Source: SZUA-36 sp963774415 (GTDB taxonomy: Bacteria; Pseudomonadota; Gammaproteobacteria; Xanthomonadales; SZUA-36). From it: 64,000 nt of DNA. The stretch lies in NCBI GenBank assembly GCA_963774415.1, contig CAVZEU010000001.1, positions 744,001 through 808,000 on the forward strand. Direction: 5' to 3'. Each line of letters starts with the position of its first letter. Positions within the stretch are counted from its first letter, which is position 1. The notes under the pieces were generated by a model that made no database searches, was not told the origin of the DNA, and saw nothing but the letters and a program-made list of their open reading frames with translations. A program made the translations under genes and the position numbers. Below, one piece after another: positions 22,599-30,512 of this stretch.

Positions 22599-24251
22599 GT
22601 GCAGGGTGTACGTCAAACCTATCCCTTCATCAGACCCGCGGAACTGGACAGCCCCGGGCGTAAGCGTTTCCCGGTGATCATCGTCGGCGCCGGGCCCATC
22701 GGCATGGCCATGGGCCTGGACCTCGACCAGCGCGGCATCGAAAACGTCATCCTCGACGATGACAACAAGGTCAGCGTCGGTTCGCGAGCGATCTGCTGGG
22801 CCAAACGCGCGCTGGAAGTGGCCGACCGGCTCGGTTGCGGCGAGCGCATGCTGGAAAAAGGCGTCACCTGGAACAACGGCAAGGTGTTTTTCGGTGACAG
22901 CCCGGAGCCGGTCTACGGTTTCAACGTGCTGGAGGAGACAGACCAGCAATTCCCGGGTTTCATCAACCTGCAACAGTACTACGCCGAGGAATTCCTGATC
23001 GACGTCATCGATGAGCGCGAACACACGGCCATCCGCTGGCAGAGCGAGGTGACGGCCGTCGAACAAACCGGTGACGCGGTTATCGTCTCGGTGCACACCC
23101 AGGATGGCGACTACGAACTCGAATGTGACTACCTGGTCGCCGCGGACGGCAGCAACAGCCGCCTGCGCTCGATGCTCGACCTGGAGTTCGTCGGCGAGAC
23201 CTTCGAGGACAATTTCCTGATCGCCGATATCAGGATGAAGGCGGATTTTCCGACCGAGCGCTGGTTCTGGTTCGACCCGCCGTTCAACCGCGGTCACTCG
23301 GCCCTGCTGCACAAGCAGCCGGATGACGTCTGGCGGCTCGATTTTCAACTCGGCAGGGATATCGACAGGGAGGAGGAAAGCAAGCCGGAGAACGTGGCCC
23401 GGCGCATTCGCGCGATGATGGGCGAGGATTTCGAGTTCGACTTCGAATGGGTCAGCATCTACCGCTTTTCCTGCCGTCGCATGACGCGCCTCGTACACGG
23501 GCGCGTGCTGTTTGCCGGTGACGCGGCCCACATCGTCGTGCCCTTCGGCGCGCGCGGCGCCAACAGCGGCTTGCAGGACGTGGACAACCTGGGCTGGAAG
23601 CTGGCTTTAGTGCTGCAGGAAAAGGCACCGGCGGCACTGCTGGAGTCGTACAATGACGAACGCATCGACGCGGCCAGGGAAAACCTGCACATCTCCGCCG
23701 GCACCACCAATTTCATCACCCCGAAAACCCCGGCCAGCCGCGTGTTCCGCGACGCCACGCTTGAACTCGCCAGCCGTTATCCCTTCGCCCGCCGTTTCGT
23801 CAACAGCGGCCGCCTGTCCACGCCGACCATCCTCAGGAACTCGGCGCTCAACACCGCCGACTCGGGTCGTTTCGACAGCCACATGGTACCCGGCTCACCG
23901 TCGCTCGACGCGCCGGTTACCGTGAACGGTCGACGGACCTGGTTTTTGAAGCTCCTGGGCGACGGTTTCGTCGGGGTCTATTTCTCTGGCGACGGCGATG
24001 GGCCGCCCGCAGGCAGCGAGGCGCTGGAAACGGACGCCATACCTGTGCGAACCCTGACCGTCGTCAGCGGCGGCGCCGCGGAGTCAAATCAATTGCTGGA
24101 CCACAGCGGCCTTTTGCGGAAAAAACTCGACGGCCGCGCGGGCACCTATTATCTTTTCAGGCCCGACCAGCACCTGGTTGCGCGCTGGCGTGAATTCGAC
24201 CCCGAGGCGGTACGTGAAGCGTTGGCCCGCGCCACGATGCAGGCAGCCTGA
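22599..24251 (+). CDS. FAD-dependent aromatic monooxygenase (MhpA-like)
   Basis: A 550-residue class A flavoprotein hydroxylase. It has the dinucleotide motif IIVGAGPIGMAMGLDL near residue 27, the DG motif DYLVAADGSNSRLRSML and the GD motif VLFAGDAAHIVVPFGARG, plus a C-terminal thioredoxin-like tail as in MhpA/PheA-type enzymes. Such enzymes hydroxylate aromatic rings using NAD(P)H and oxygen. The GTG start at 22599 lies ten bases after the MBL stop with AGGA upstream. The DUF2783 gene that follows is often found beside this flavoprotein type. The substrate is unknown; a phenol, aniline or aromatic acid derivative would fit the neighbourhood. Confidence 0.88.
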   Translation: MQGVRQTYPFIRPAELDSPGRKRFPVIIVGAGPIGMAMGLDLDQRGIENVILDDDNKVSVGSRAICWAKRALEVADRLGCGERMLEKGVTWNNGKVFFGDSPEPVYGFNVLEETDQQFPGFINLQQYYAEEFLIDVIDEREHTAIRWQSEVTAVEQTGDAVIVSVHTQDGDYELECDYLVAADGSNSRLRSMLDLEFVGETFEDNFLIADIRMKADFPTERWFWFDPPFNRGHSALLHKQPDDVWRLDFQLGRDIDREEESKPENVARRIRAMMGEDFEFDFEWVSIYRFSCRRMTRLVHGRVLFAGDAAHIVVPFGARGANSGLQDVDNLGWKLALVLQEKAPAALLESYNDERIDAARENLHISAGTTNFITPKTPASRVFRDATLELASRYPFARRFVNSGRLSTPTILRNSALNTADSGRFDSHMVPGSPSLDAPVTVNGRRTWFLKLLGDGFVGVYFSGDGDGPPAGSEALETDAIPVRTLTVVSGGAAESNQLLDHSGLLRKKLDGRAGTYYLFRPDQHLVARWREFDPEAVREALARATMQAA

Positions 24252-24265
24252 CGGAGGGAGACGGC

Positions 24266-24475
24266 ATGAGTACGAAAATGCAAACCGAGCCGAACATCAC
24301 GGACCCGGACGACTTTTACGCCAGGCTGATCGCCCTGCATGATGGCCTGAGCCCCGAGGAAAGCCAGGCCATCAACGCCCGGCTGATCCTGCTGATGGCC
24401 AACCAGATTGGCGATAAGGAAGTGCTGGACGAAATACTCGACGCCGCCAGCGCGACGGGAAGCGCCGCGCAATGA
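24266..24475 (+). CDS. DUF2783 small protein
   Basis: The 69-residue protein shows the DUF2783 pattern ITDPDDFYARLIALHDGLS followed by a helix with LNARLILLMANQIGD-like spacing (here INARLILLMANQIGD). It is all helical, has no signal peptide or membrane segment, and its function is not known. It starts 14 bases after the FAD monooxygenase with GGAGG in front. Members typically accompany FAD-dependent hydroxylases, so an accessory or stabilising role is plausible. Its stop overlaps an ATG (ATGA) that opens a seven-codon leader before the GTPase gene. Confidence 0.8.
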   Translation: MSTKMQTEPNITDPDDFYARLIALHDGLSPEESQAINARLILLMANQIGDKEVLDEILDAASATGSAAQ

Positions 24476-24495
24476 AAGCCGGGCGCAGATTTTGA
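24472..24495 (+). promoter_or_regulatory. Seven-codon minileader coupling DUF2783 to the GTPase
   Basis: An ATG overlapping the DUF2783 stop encodes MKAGRRF and then TGA at 24493-24495. That stop overlaps the TTG start of the GTPase at 24492 (TTGA). Ribosomes could terminate and restart there. Alternatively, a -1 slip on the TTTT run at 24490-24493, or a missing base in the sequence, would join the ATG directly to the GTPase. Confidence 0.4.
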
Positions 24496-25439
24496 AAGAC
24501 CTGGTTCGGGCCGCCCTGGACGGTGACACGAGCGCCGTCGCACGCTTGCTCAGCATCTCTGAATCGGGCTCCGCCGAGTCCCTCGAGCTGCACGAAGCGC
24601 TGTTCCCGCTTGGCGGCAAAGCGAGAATCATCGGCATCACCGGCCCCGCCGGGGCGGGCAAATCGACCCTCATCGGCCGGCTCGCGGTAATGCTGGCGCC
24701 CGCCTCCGGGAAAACCGCCGTCATCGCCTGTGACCCGTCCAGCCCGGCCAGCGGCGGCGCCCTGCTCGGGGACCGCATCCGCATGCAGGCGCTGGAAGCC
24801 GAAGCGCGTGTCTTCATTCGCAGTCTGGCAACACGGCACAGTGGCGGCGGCTTGCCGCTGGCTGCATTCCGTGCGGCCGACCTGTTCGACGCCTGCGGGT
24901 TTGAAACGATCATCGTCGAGACGGTCGGCACCGGCCAGAACCAACTCGATATCATGCAGGCGGCCCACACGATCGTCGCGGTGTCGTCTCCCGGCCTCGG
25001 TGACGAAATCCAGGCGATGAAGTCGGGCTTGCTCGAGGTCGCGCACATACATGCGGTGACCAAGTCCGATCTTGCCGGGGCGGAAAAGACCCTGCACGAC
25101 ATCAGGAACGCGGTACACCTGCGCCGGGGCGAAGACGACGGACCCGGGTACTGGGCCGCCCCGGTGCTGCCGGTCAGCGGCCTCAGCGGAGAAGGCGTGG
25201 ACGCCCTGCGATCCGCGCTGCAGGCTCACCAGGAATTCCTCGGGCAGCAAGATCACATGGAGCAACGTTGCCGGCAGATGTTGCAGGCACGTATCCGTCG
25301 GGAAGCGGCGGAACAGCTGGAACGCTCGCTCGCGGCTGCGCCGGGAGAGCGTACGAACGACGTCATGGAAGCGGTCCTGCAACGTCGGGCCACGCCGGCG
25401 CACGCGGCCAGGGCGATGCTTGGTAAGCTCGGGTTCTGA
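24492..25439 (+). CDS. MeaB/ArgK-like G3E P-loop GTPase
   Basis: The 315-residue protein has a Walker A GITGPAGAGKSTLIG, the family motif CDPSSPASGGALLGDRIRM, ETVGTGQNQ and the base-recognition VTKSDL, with a C-terminal dimerisation helix region. MeaB proteins load or protect adenosylcobalamin-dependent mutases such as methylmalonyl-CoA mutase. No mutase gene lies in the window, so the client is either elsewhere or a different enzyme. The start is uncertain: the TTG at 24492 gives the usual N-terminus (MKDLVRAALDGD), but has no strong ribosome site. It closes the co-oriented catabolic run that began near 12.3 kb. Confidence 0.85.
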   Translation: MKDLVRAALDGDTSAVARLLSISESGSAESLELHEALFPLGGKARIIGITGPAGAGKSTLIGRLAVMLAPASGKTAVIACDPSSPASGGALLGDRIRMQALEAEARVFIRSLATRHSGGGLPLAAFRAADLFDACGFETIIVETVGTGQNQLDIMQAAHTIVAVSSPGLGDEIQAMKSGLLEVAHIHAVTKSDLAGAEKTLHDIRNAVHLRRGEDDGPGYWAAPVLPVSGLSGEGVDALRSALQAHQEFLGQQDHMEQRCRQMLQARIRREAAEQLERSLAAAPGERTNDVMEAVLQRRATPAHAARAMLGKLGF

Positions 25440-25530
25440 CCCGCAATGATGTCCGGGAATGGCGGTTCATCAGGCGACATCAGGGTCATGTCATCATCGG
25501 CATCCCGCTGTTTTCACGAAAAAAGTATAG

Positions 25531-25560
25531 TTGCCAAATTACTCACGAATTGTTATTCGT
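25531..25560 (+). promoter_or_regulatory. Candidate promoter with overlapping inverted repeat
   Basis: In an AT-richer patch, TTGCCA (25531-25536) is followed after 17 bases by TATTCG (25554-25559), a plausible sigma-70 pair. The inverted repeat ACGAAT-TGTT-ATTCGT (25545-25560) covers the -10 position, as expected for a repressor site. It lies 30 bases before the membrane protein gene at 25590. Confidence 0.4.
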
Positions 25561-25589
25561 CAATACAACATCCTGATTAACGACATGCG

Positions 25590-25979
25590 ATGAAACGGCC
25601 GACGATCAAGCGCTGGAGCAAGATTTCACTGCGTACACTGCACCTGCTCGGGGTCGCGGGTGTCGGCGGCGGGGTTTTGCTGGGGCTCGAGCGGTCGCTG
25701 TGGCTCAACTACTGGCACCTGGCGCTGCTCAGCGGCGCGCTGATGATGTTGCTGGACGTCATTTCCAACCGTCTCTGGCTGGTCCAGATCCGGGGCCTCG
25801 CGGTAACGCTGAAGCTCGTTCTGCTGGTGCTGATCGGTGCGGTCCCGGCCTGGGACCGCACCCTCGTTGTGCTGGTCATCGTCATTTCTGCGGTGATATC
25901 GCATGCCCCGGGCGCCGTGCGCTACTATTCCCTCTATCATCGCCGCGTCATCAACTCGAGCCGTGACATCAAGGGCTGA
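25590..25979 (+). CDS. Small integral membrane protein of unknown function
   Basis: A 129-residue protein with a basic N-terminus and about four hydrophobic helices, the first near residues 17-33 containing HLLGVAGVGGG. A conserved-looking loop DVISNRLWLVQIRG separates helices 2 and 3, and the C-terminus is basic and Tyr/His-rich. I do not recognise the family. Two histidines in helices could bind a metal or haem, but this is only a thought. The downstream methyltransferase starts inside its last codons, so the two are translationally coupled. Confidence 0.7.
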   Translation: MKRPTIKRWSKISLRTLHLLGVAGVGGGVLLGLERSLWLNYWHLALLSGALMMLLDVISNRLWLVQIRGLAVTLKLVLLVLIGAVPAWDRTLVVLVIVISAVISHAPGAVRYYSLYHRRVINSSRDIKG

Positions 25980-26529
25980 AACCTCCACGCTGCTGCTGCG
26001 GCACCAGGCGTTGCTGGCCACCACCGACCAGGCCCTGCCGGTACTCGACCTGGCGTGCGGCGACGGGCGCAACGGGCTCGCTCTCGCCGCGCAAGGTCAC
26101 CGGGTGGTGTTTGCCGACCTCTCCGAGAGCGCACTGAAAAGCGTAAGAAAATCCCTCTCGGCAGCCGGACTCGAGGGTGAAACCTGGCGCGTGGACCTCG
26201 AACAGGAAGGCGCTGACCCGTTCTCCGGCCGCCAATTCTCCGCCATCATCTGCTTTCGCTATCTGCACCGCCCGCTATTTCCCGCCCTGCGCCGCGCCAT
26301 TGCCGGCGGCGGCCTCGTCATCTACGAGACCTTTACTGCGGAACAACCCCGCTACGGGCACCCCCACAACCCGGAGTTCCTGTTGCGGCCGGGCGAACTG
26401 GCCGCCTCTTTCCCGAACTGGGAAATCATCCACTACTTTGAAGGCGTTCGGCCAAACCCCGAGCGTAGCGTCGCGCAACTGGTGGCGAGGAAACCGCCGG
26501 GCTGGCCGGGGCGGCCGCGCCGGGGGTAA
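25963..26529 (+). CDS. Class I SAM-dependent methyltransferase
   Basis: The 188-residue protein has motif I in VLDLACGDGRNGLALAAQGH and a following acidic residue in VFADLSE, the Rossmann methyltransferase signature, resembling TehB-like small methyltransferases. Further on, FSAIICFRYLHRPLFPALRRA and LVIYETFT match the later strands. The GTG at 25963 overlaps the end of the previous gene and gives a normal length. Earlier in-frame starts lie deep inside that gene. The substrate is unknown. Confidence 0.8.
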   Translation: MTSRAETSTLLLRHQALLATTDQALPVLDLACGDGRNGLALAAQGHRVVFADLSESALKSVRKSLSAAGLEGETWRVDLEQEGADPFSGRQFSAIICFRYLHRPLFPALRRAIAGGGLVIYETFTAEQPRYGHPHNPEFLLRPGELAASFPNWEIIHYFEGVRPNPERSVAQLVARKPPGWPGRPRRG

Positions 26530-26564
26530 AATGAACGAAGTCTCGTTGATGACAGGAGCGGACC

Positions 26565-26831
26565 ATGGCCGGCGGCTGGAGCAGCGACGGAGCGGTACAG
26601 GAACAGATCGATGCAACCGTGGAAGACGCGGTCCTGCGCGCGCGCAGCGAATTGCCGCGCGGCGCGGGGCGCTCCCGTTGCGAGGCCTGTGATGAGCCGA
26701 TACCGGCCGCCAGGCGCGCCGCCGTGCCCGGCGTGCGCCTCTGCGTCACCTGCCAAGCCGCCCGTGACCAGGAACAGCAAGGGCAAAGCCCCATCAACCG
26801 CCGCGCCAGCAAGGACAGCCTGCTGAGATAA
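26565..26831 (+). CDS. DksA/TraR-type C4 zinc-finger protein
   Basis: The 88-residue protein ends in a C4 zinc finger, CEACDEPIPAARR followed by VRLCVTCQ, as in small DksA/TraR-family proteins such as YbiI. The N-terminal half is a short helix instead of the long coiled coil of DksA, so it would resemble the short TraR/YbiI group. Those proteins may bind RNA polymerase through the secondary channel; for this short group the role is not established. It lies 35 bases after the methyltransferase stop and is convergent with the aminotransferase gene. Confidence 0.82.
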   Translation: MAGGWSSDGAVQEQIDATVEDAVLRARSELPRGAGRSRCEACDEPIPAARRAAVPGVRLCVTCQAARDQEQQGQSPINRRASKDSLLR

Positions 26832-26965
26832 TCAGAAAGCGGCATCCAGCCCGTGAATTCACCGCCTCCGGCAATGCGGGCACCCCGGCGGCGCCAACCC
26901 GGCAACTCGCACTGAAAGGCCGGCGGAGAACGCGGCTGAATCCCGGAATACGGCGACAATGCAAC

Positions 26966-28207
26966 TCACGATTGGCGTGCCGCCATCGATTCCAGCACGT
27001 CCTCGATGCGCTCGAAAACCTCCTCCGTCCTGCGCTCGGTGGCCAGCGTCGTCAAACGGAAGTGGTTGCGGTAGGGCACGTTGAAACTCGACCCGGGCGC
27101 GACCAGAACATGCTTGTTCTCCAGCAACTGCATGGCGAAATCCTGGTCGTTGAAATCCTTGATCAGCGCCGTATCCACCGCGGGAAAGGCATACATGGCG
27201 CCGGCCGGTTCGCACAACGACAGGAAGCGGCTGCGCGCCACGCCGTCGATGATGGCCTGGCGGGCCTGGAACAGGCGCCCGCCGGGTGCGGTCAAGTCCG
27301 AGATGCTCTGATAACCGCCCAGCGCCGTCTGCACGGCCCACTGACCCGGCACGTTGGCACACAACCGCAGCGAGGCCAGCAGTTCCACCGCGTGCAGGTA
27401 ACCCGCGGCATTTTCCCGGTCGCCGCTGAACACGATCCAGCCGACACGGTAGCCGCAGGCGCGGTAGATCTTGGACAACCCGTTGAAGGTCGCACACAAC
27501 GTGTCGCCAACCAGCGTGGCCATCGGCGTGTGCCGTGTTTCGCCATAGAGCATCTGGTCATAGATTTCATCGCTGAAGACCACCAGGCGATTGCGCTCCG
27601 CGATCCGCGCGATAGCCTCCAGCAGGGCGCGGTCATAGACGGCGCCGGTCGGGTTGTTCGGGTTGATCACGACGATGGCGCGCGTGCGCGCGGTGAGCAG
27701 TTGCCCGATCTCGTCCGGGTCCGGCTGGAAGCCGTTTTCAGGGCGGCAATTGTAGTACACCGGCGTGCCGTGGTTGAGCGCCACCGACGCGCTCCACAAG
27801 GGGTAATCCGGACTCGGTATCAGCACCTCGTCACCACTGTTTAAAAGCGCCCGCAGGGCCAGGTCGATGCATTCACTGACGCCGTTGCCGATGAACACGT
27901 CGTCGGCGCTGACATCGAGGATGCCCCTGCCCTGTTGCTGCATGACGACGGCCTCGCGCGCCGGGAAAATGCCTTTCTGGTGGCAATAGGCCTCGCTTTG
28001 GCCAAGGTTCTCGATCATGGCCAGGCGCATGGTTTCGGGCGTGCGGTAGCCGAACAGGCCCGGGTTGCCTATATTCAGCGAGATGATCTCGTAACCCATG
28101 TGCTCAAGTTCCAGCGCGCGCGCCGCCAGTTCACCTCGGATTTCATAGCGCACGCCTTCGAGTATGCGGTTGGTTCGAAGCGGCGCCTTGCCTGCTTTGC
28201 TGACCAT
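26966..28207 (-). CDS. AlaA-like pyridoxal phosphate aminotransferase
   Basis: A 413-residue fold-type I aminotransferase. It has SLNIGNPGLFGYRTPETM near the N-terminus, IPSPDYPLWSASV, INPNNPTGAVYD, FSDEIYDQM and the PLP lysine in FNGLSKIYRACGYRVGW. The closest remembered family is AlaA (glutamate-pyruvate transaminase), which has the same VLKLNIGNP-like and GLSKxYR-like strings. The ATG at 28207 was preferred over an in-frame TTG seven codons upstream. It would supply alanine from pyruvate and glutamate. It is monocistronic by position. Confidence 0.85.
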   Translation of the reverse strand: MVSKAGKAPLRTNRILEGVRYEIRGELAARALELEHMGYEIISLNIGNPGLFGYRTPETMRLAMIENLGQSEAYCHQKGIFPAREAVVMQQQGRGILDVSADDVFIGNGVSECIDLALRALLNSGDEVLIPSPDYPLWSASVALNHGTPVYYNCRPENGFQPDPDEIGQLLTARTRAIVVINPNNPTGAVYDRALLEAIARIAERNRLVVFSDEIYDQMLYGETRHTPMATLVGDTLCATFNGLSKIYRACGYRVGWIVFSGDRENAAGYLHAVELLASLRLCANVPGQWAVQTALGGYQSISDLTAPGGRLFQARQAIIDGVARSRFLSLCEPAGAMYAFPAVDTALIKDFNDQDFAMQLLENKHVLVAPGSSFNVPYRNHFRLTTLATERRTEEVFERIEDVLESMAARQS

Positions 28208-28548
28208 GTTCCGGACCGATGAGGACAAACCCGCAGATGGTCGGCTTTATCCGCCGCAAAAACAAGCCCGAGGACCATTTTTTTGCTTTGCCTGGCAATC
28301 GTCGTCGTGCTTCCTGACCCGGCTGGGGCCATTACCAGCCGCGGTGCGGAGCGGGCCGCGCCACCCGGCCTGCCGCGCGCGTGACCGCCGGGCAGAAATT
28401 TGGATGTCCGGCCTAAAACACCCCTTCCCCGGCCGTGGTCTTGACCTGTATCATTCCACTTTAAAGTCAGAATGTTATCCTGTGAGCACGCGCAAGGGGC
28501 CCGCGTGCCGCGGGTTGGATGCGCGATTGACAGCGGGAGGTGGTTGAC
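28208..28548 (+). other. Divergent promoter region between aminotransferase and nnrU
   Basis: About 340 bases without a gene. It holds TTGACC (28441-28446), a perfect palindrome ACTTTAAAGT (28458-28467) and the strong ribosome site GGGAGG (28535-28540) for nnrU. No regulator site of known type, such as an FNR box, was recognised. Confidence 0.4.
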
Positions 28549-29121
28549 ATGACCAAGCTGGCGTTGGGTGTGCTTTTGTGGAGCATCGTTCACTTCGTTC
28601 CCGCCGTTGCGGTCGATTTCAGAAATTCGATGGTCAAGCGGCTGGGCGAGTATCCGTGGAAAGGGCTCTTCGCGCTGGTCATGGCCCTGGCCTTGTACCT
28701 GATCATCACGGGCTGGAAATCGGCGGCGGCGACGGAAATCTTCATGCCGCCCGCCTGGGGCGGTCACGCGGCTTACGTGCTGGTATGGGCAGGTTTCGTC
28801 CTGTTCCTGGCGCCCTACCCGGCTAACAACTTCAAACGCCTGCTGCGTCATCCACAGTTGACGGGTGTCTGTCTCTGGGGCATCGGCCACCTCGCCGCCA
28901 ACGGCGACGCGAGGTCCATCCTTCTCTTCGGCGGTCTGACCCTGTGGGCCGTGATCGAGGGCTTGCTGCTGAACCGGCGGGACGGCGAGTGGCAAAAACC
29001 GGAGCAAGTGTCGCACATGCGGGACCTGGCGCTGCTGCTGTTCAGCACGCTCGTATACATGGCGTTCATATACACGCATCACATGATATTTGGTGGTTCG
29101 CCCTTGACCTGGACCCAGTAA
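28549..29121 (+). CDS. nnrU: NnrU family membrane protein
   Basis: The 190-residue protein has five or six membrane helices and the NnrU family features: LLWSIVHFVPAV near the start, FLAPYPANNFKRLLRHPQLTG, LWGIGHLAANGD and a final HHMIFGG. The family includes isoprenylcysteine-type and 15-cis-zeta-carotene isomerase relatives, and in bacteria was named from nitrite/nitric oxide reductase loci. The start at 28549 has GGGAGG eight bases upstream. A GTG three codons earlier is also in frame. No denitrification genes are nearby, so its role here is unknown. Confidence 0.83.
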   Translation: MTKLALGVLLWSIVHFVPAVAVDFRNSMVKRLGEYPWKGLFALVMALALYLIITGWKSAAATEIFMPPAWGGHAAYVLVWAGFVLFLAPYPANNFKRLLRHPQLTGVCLWGIGHLAANGDARSILLFGGLTLWAVIEGLLLNRRDGEWQKPEQVSHMRDLALLLFSTLVYMAFIYTHHMIFGGSPLTWTQ

Positions 29122-29247
29122 CCGGCGCGGCGGCGAGCGTGGCCGCCGGCGAGACCGTAGAGAAGCGACAATTTTTAGTTCAGCCAGATCGAACCCGCGG
29201 CGATGCGGGAGAAAGCAATTCGTAAACGAGAAAGAGTGTTTAAGCAT

Positions 29248-30489
29248 ATGAGCAATAACTACATAGACGACCATATCGATGAAATTCGCCGGGAATTCAA
29301 ATTGCTGGATCACTGGGTTTACCTGAACGCGGCAGACCAGATGATCCCGGGCAATTACTGGCTGCAGGCGGTTCGCGATTTCTACAACTTCGTCGAATAC
29401 GGGCGCATGGAAGACATCCCGACGGCCGATGTCGCCACCCATCCGTTCCTGTTGGCGGCATGGGACGAAAGCATCAGCCGTGGCGCCCGTTTCATCAACG
29501 CCGACAAGGATGAAGTCACCAACACCTATCGCCCTGCCATCACGGCCAACCTGATCCTGTACAACATGTTCGAATGGCGCGCGGGTGACAACGTCGTCAT
29601 CACGGATCTTTCCTACCCCTCCATCCCGTATATCCTGCAGGACCTCAAGCGCCGCTACGGAATCGAGATCCGCGTGGTCAAGAACGTCGCCGGTGAAATC
29701 CTGATGGAAGACCTCGAGAAGATGGTCGACGGCGCGACGCGCATGGTCATCGTCGATCGCACCACCGCGTTTTGCGGTTTTACCTTCGACATGAAAGAGG
29801 TCTGCCGCATCGCCCACGCCCAAGGCGCGCTGGTGCTGGACGACGCGATGCAAACGCTCGGCGCCGTCGATATCGACGTCAAGGACGACGACGTCGATAT
29901 CCTCATCTCCGGCGCCTACAAGTGGCAGTGCGGACCCGAAGGCGCCGGCATTTTCTATATCAAGCGGGCCGTGATGGACCAGATCGACGCGCGTTTTCGC
30001 AATTACATCTGGGCCGACATTCCGGGCGTCATCCCGTTTGCCGACAAGGACCACGACATCATCGAGAGTTGGCAATACCCACCGGTCAATAACGCCAACC
30101 GTTTTTCCCAGGACGTAACGATCGGGCCGGCGCTGTTCGGCTGGGTCGCGACCCTGAAGTTCTATGAAAAGATCGGCATCGCCAACGTGGAGGAAAGGGT
30201 CCGGCGACTCGGCACGTACACCATAGAGCGGCTGCAGGAAATAGGCTGCCAGGTCACCTGCCCCACCGACCCCGCCAAACGGCACGGCCTGATTACTTAC
30301 ACGACGGGTGATTACGACAAGGACAAGGCTTTCTTTCAGCGATGCGCAGCGCCCGGGCGCTGTATGAGACCGGTCAAGATTTCAATGCGGGCGCTTGGCG
30401 GAATCGGCAACCTGCGTATCAGCGCCCATTTCTTCAACACCGAGGACGACATCGATTACCTGATAGACTTGCAACGTCAAATGCTCTGA
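29248..30489 (+). CDS. Class V aminotransferase-fold PLP enzyme
   Basis: A 413-residue fold-type I PLP protein of the class V (isopenicillin N epimerase/cysteine desulfurase-like) group. Features are an N-terminal HWVYLNAADQMIPGN, DNVVITDLSYPSIPYILQDLKRR, VDRTTAFCGFTFDMKEV, LVLDDAMQTLGAVDID and the presumed PLP lysine in ISGAYKWQCGPEGAG. The start at 29248 has GAGAAAGAG upstream. Its stop lies 23 bases before an aldehyde dehydrogenase gene, suggesting one operon. A deaminase or aminotransferase making an aldehyde that the next enzyme oxidises is a reasonable guess; the true reaction cannot be read from sequence. Confidence 0.8.
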   Translation: MSNNYIDDHIDEIRREFKLLDHWVYLNAADQMIPGNYWLQAVRDFYNFVEYGRMEDIPTADVATHPFLLAAWDESISRGARFINADKDEVTNTYRPAITANLILYNMFEWRAGDNVVITDLSYPSIPYILQDLKRRYGIEIRVVKNVAGEILMEDLEKMVDGATRMVIVDRTTAFCGFTFDMKEVCRIAHAQGALVLDDAMQTLGAVDIDVKDDDVDILISGAYKWQCGPEGAGIFYIKRAVMDQIDARFRNYIWADIPGVIPFADKDHDIIESWQYPPVNNANRFSQDVTIGPALFGWVATLKFYEKIGIANVEERVRRLGTYTIERLQEIGCQVTCPTDPAKRHGLITYTTGDYDKDKAFFQRCAAPGRCMRPVKISMRALGGIGNLRISAHFFNTEDDIDYLIDLQRQML

Positions 30490-30512
30490 TCGGAGCAAGC
30501 GGGAGCAGTCTT

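Noticed and set aside
28075..30285. A 736-codon minus-strand frame across the nnrU and class V enzyme genes
   Set aside because: It overlaps two recognisable genes on the other strand and changes character with each of them, with no domain of its own.
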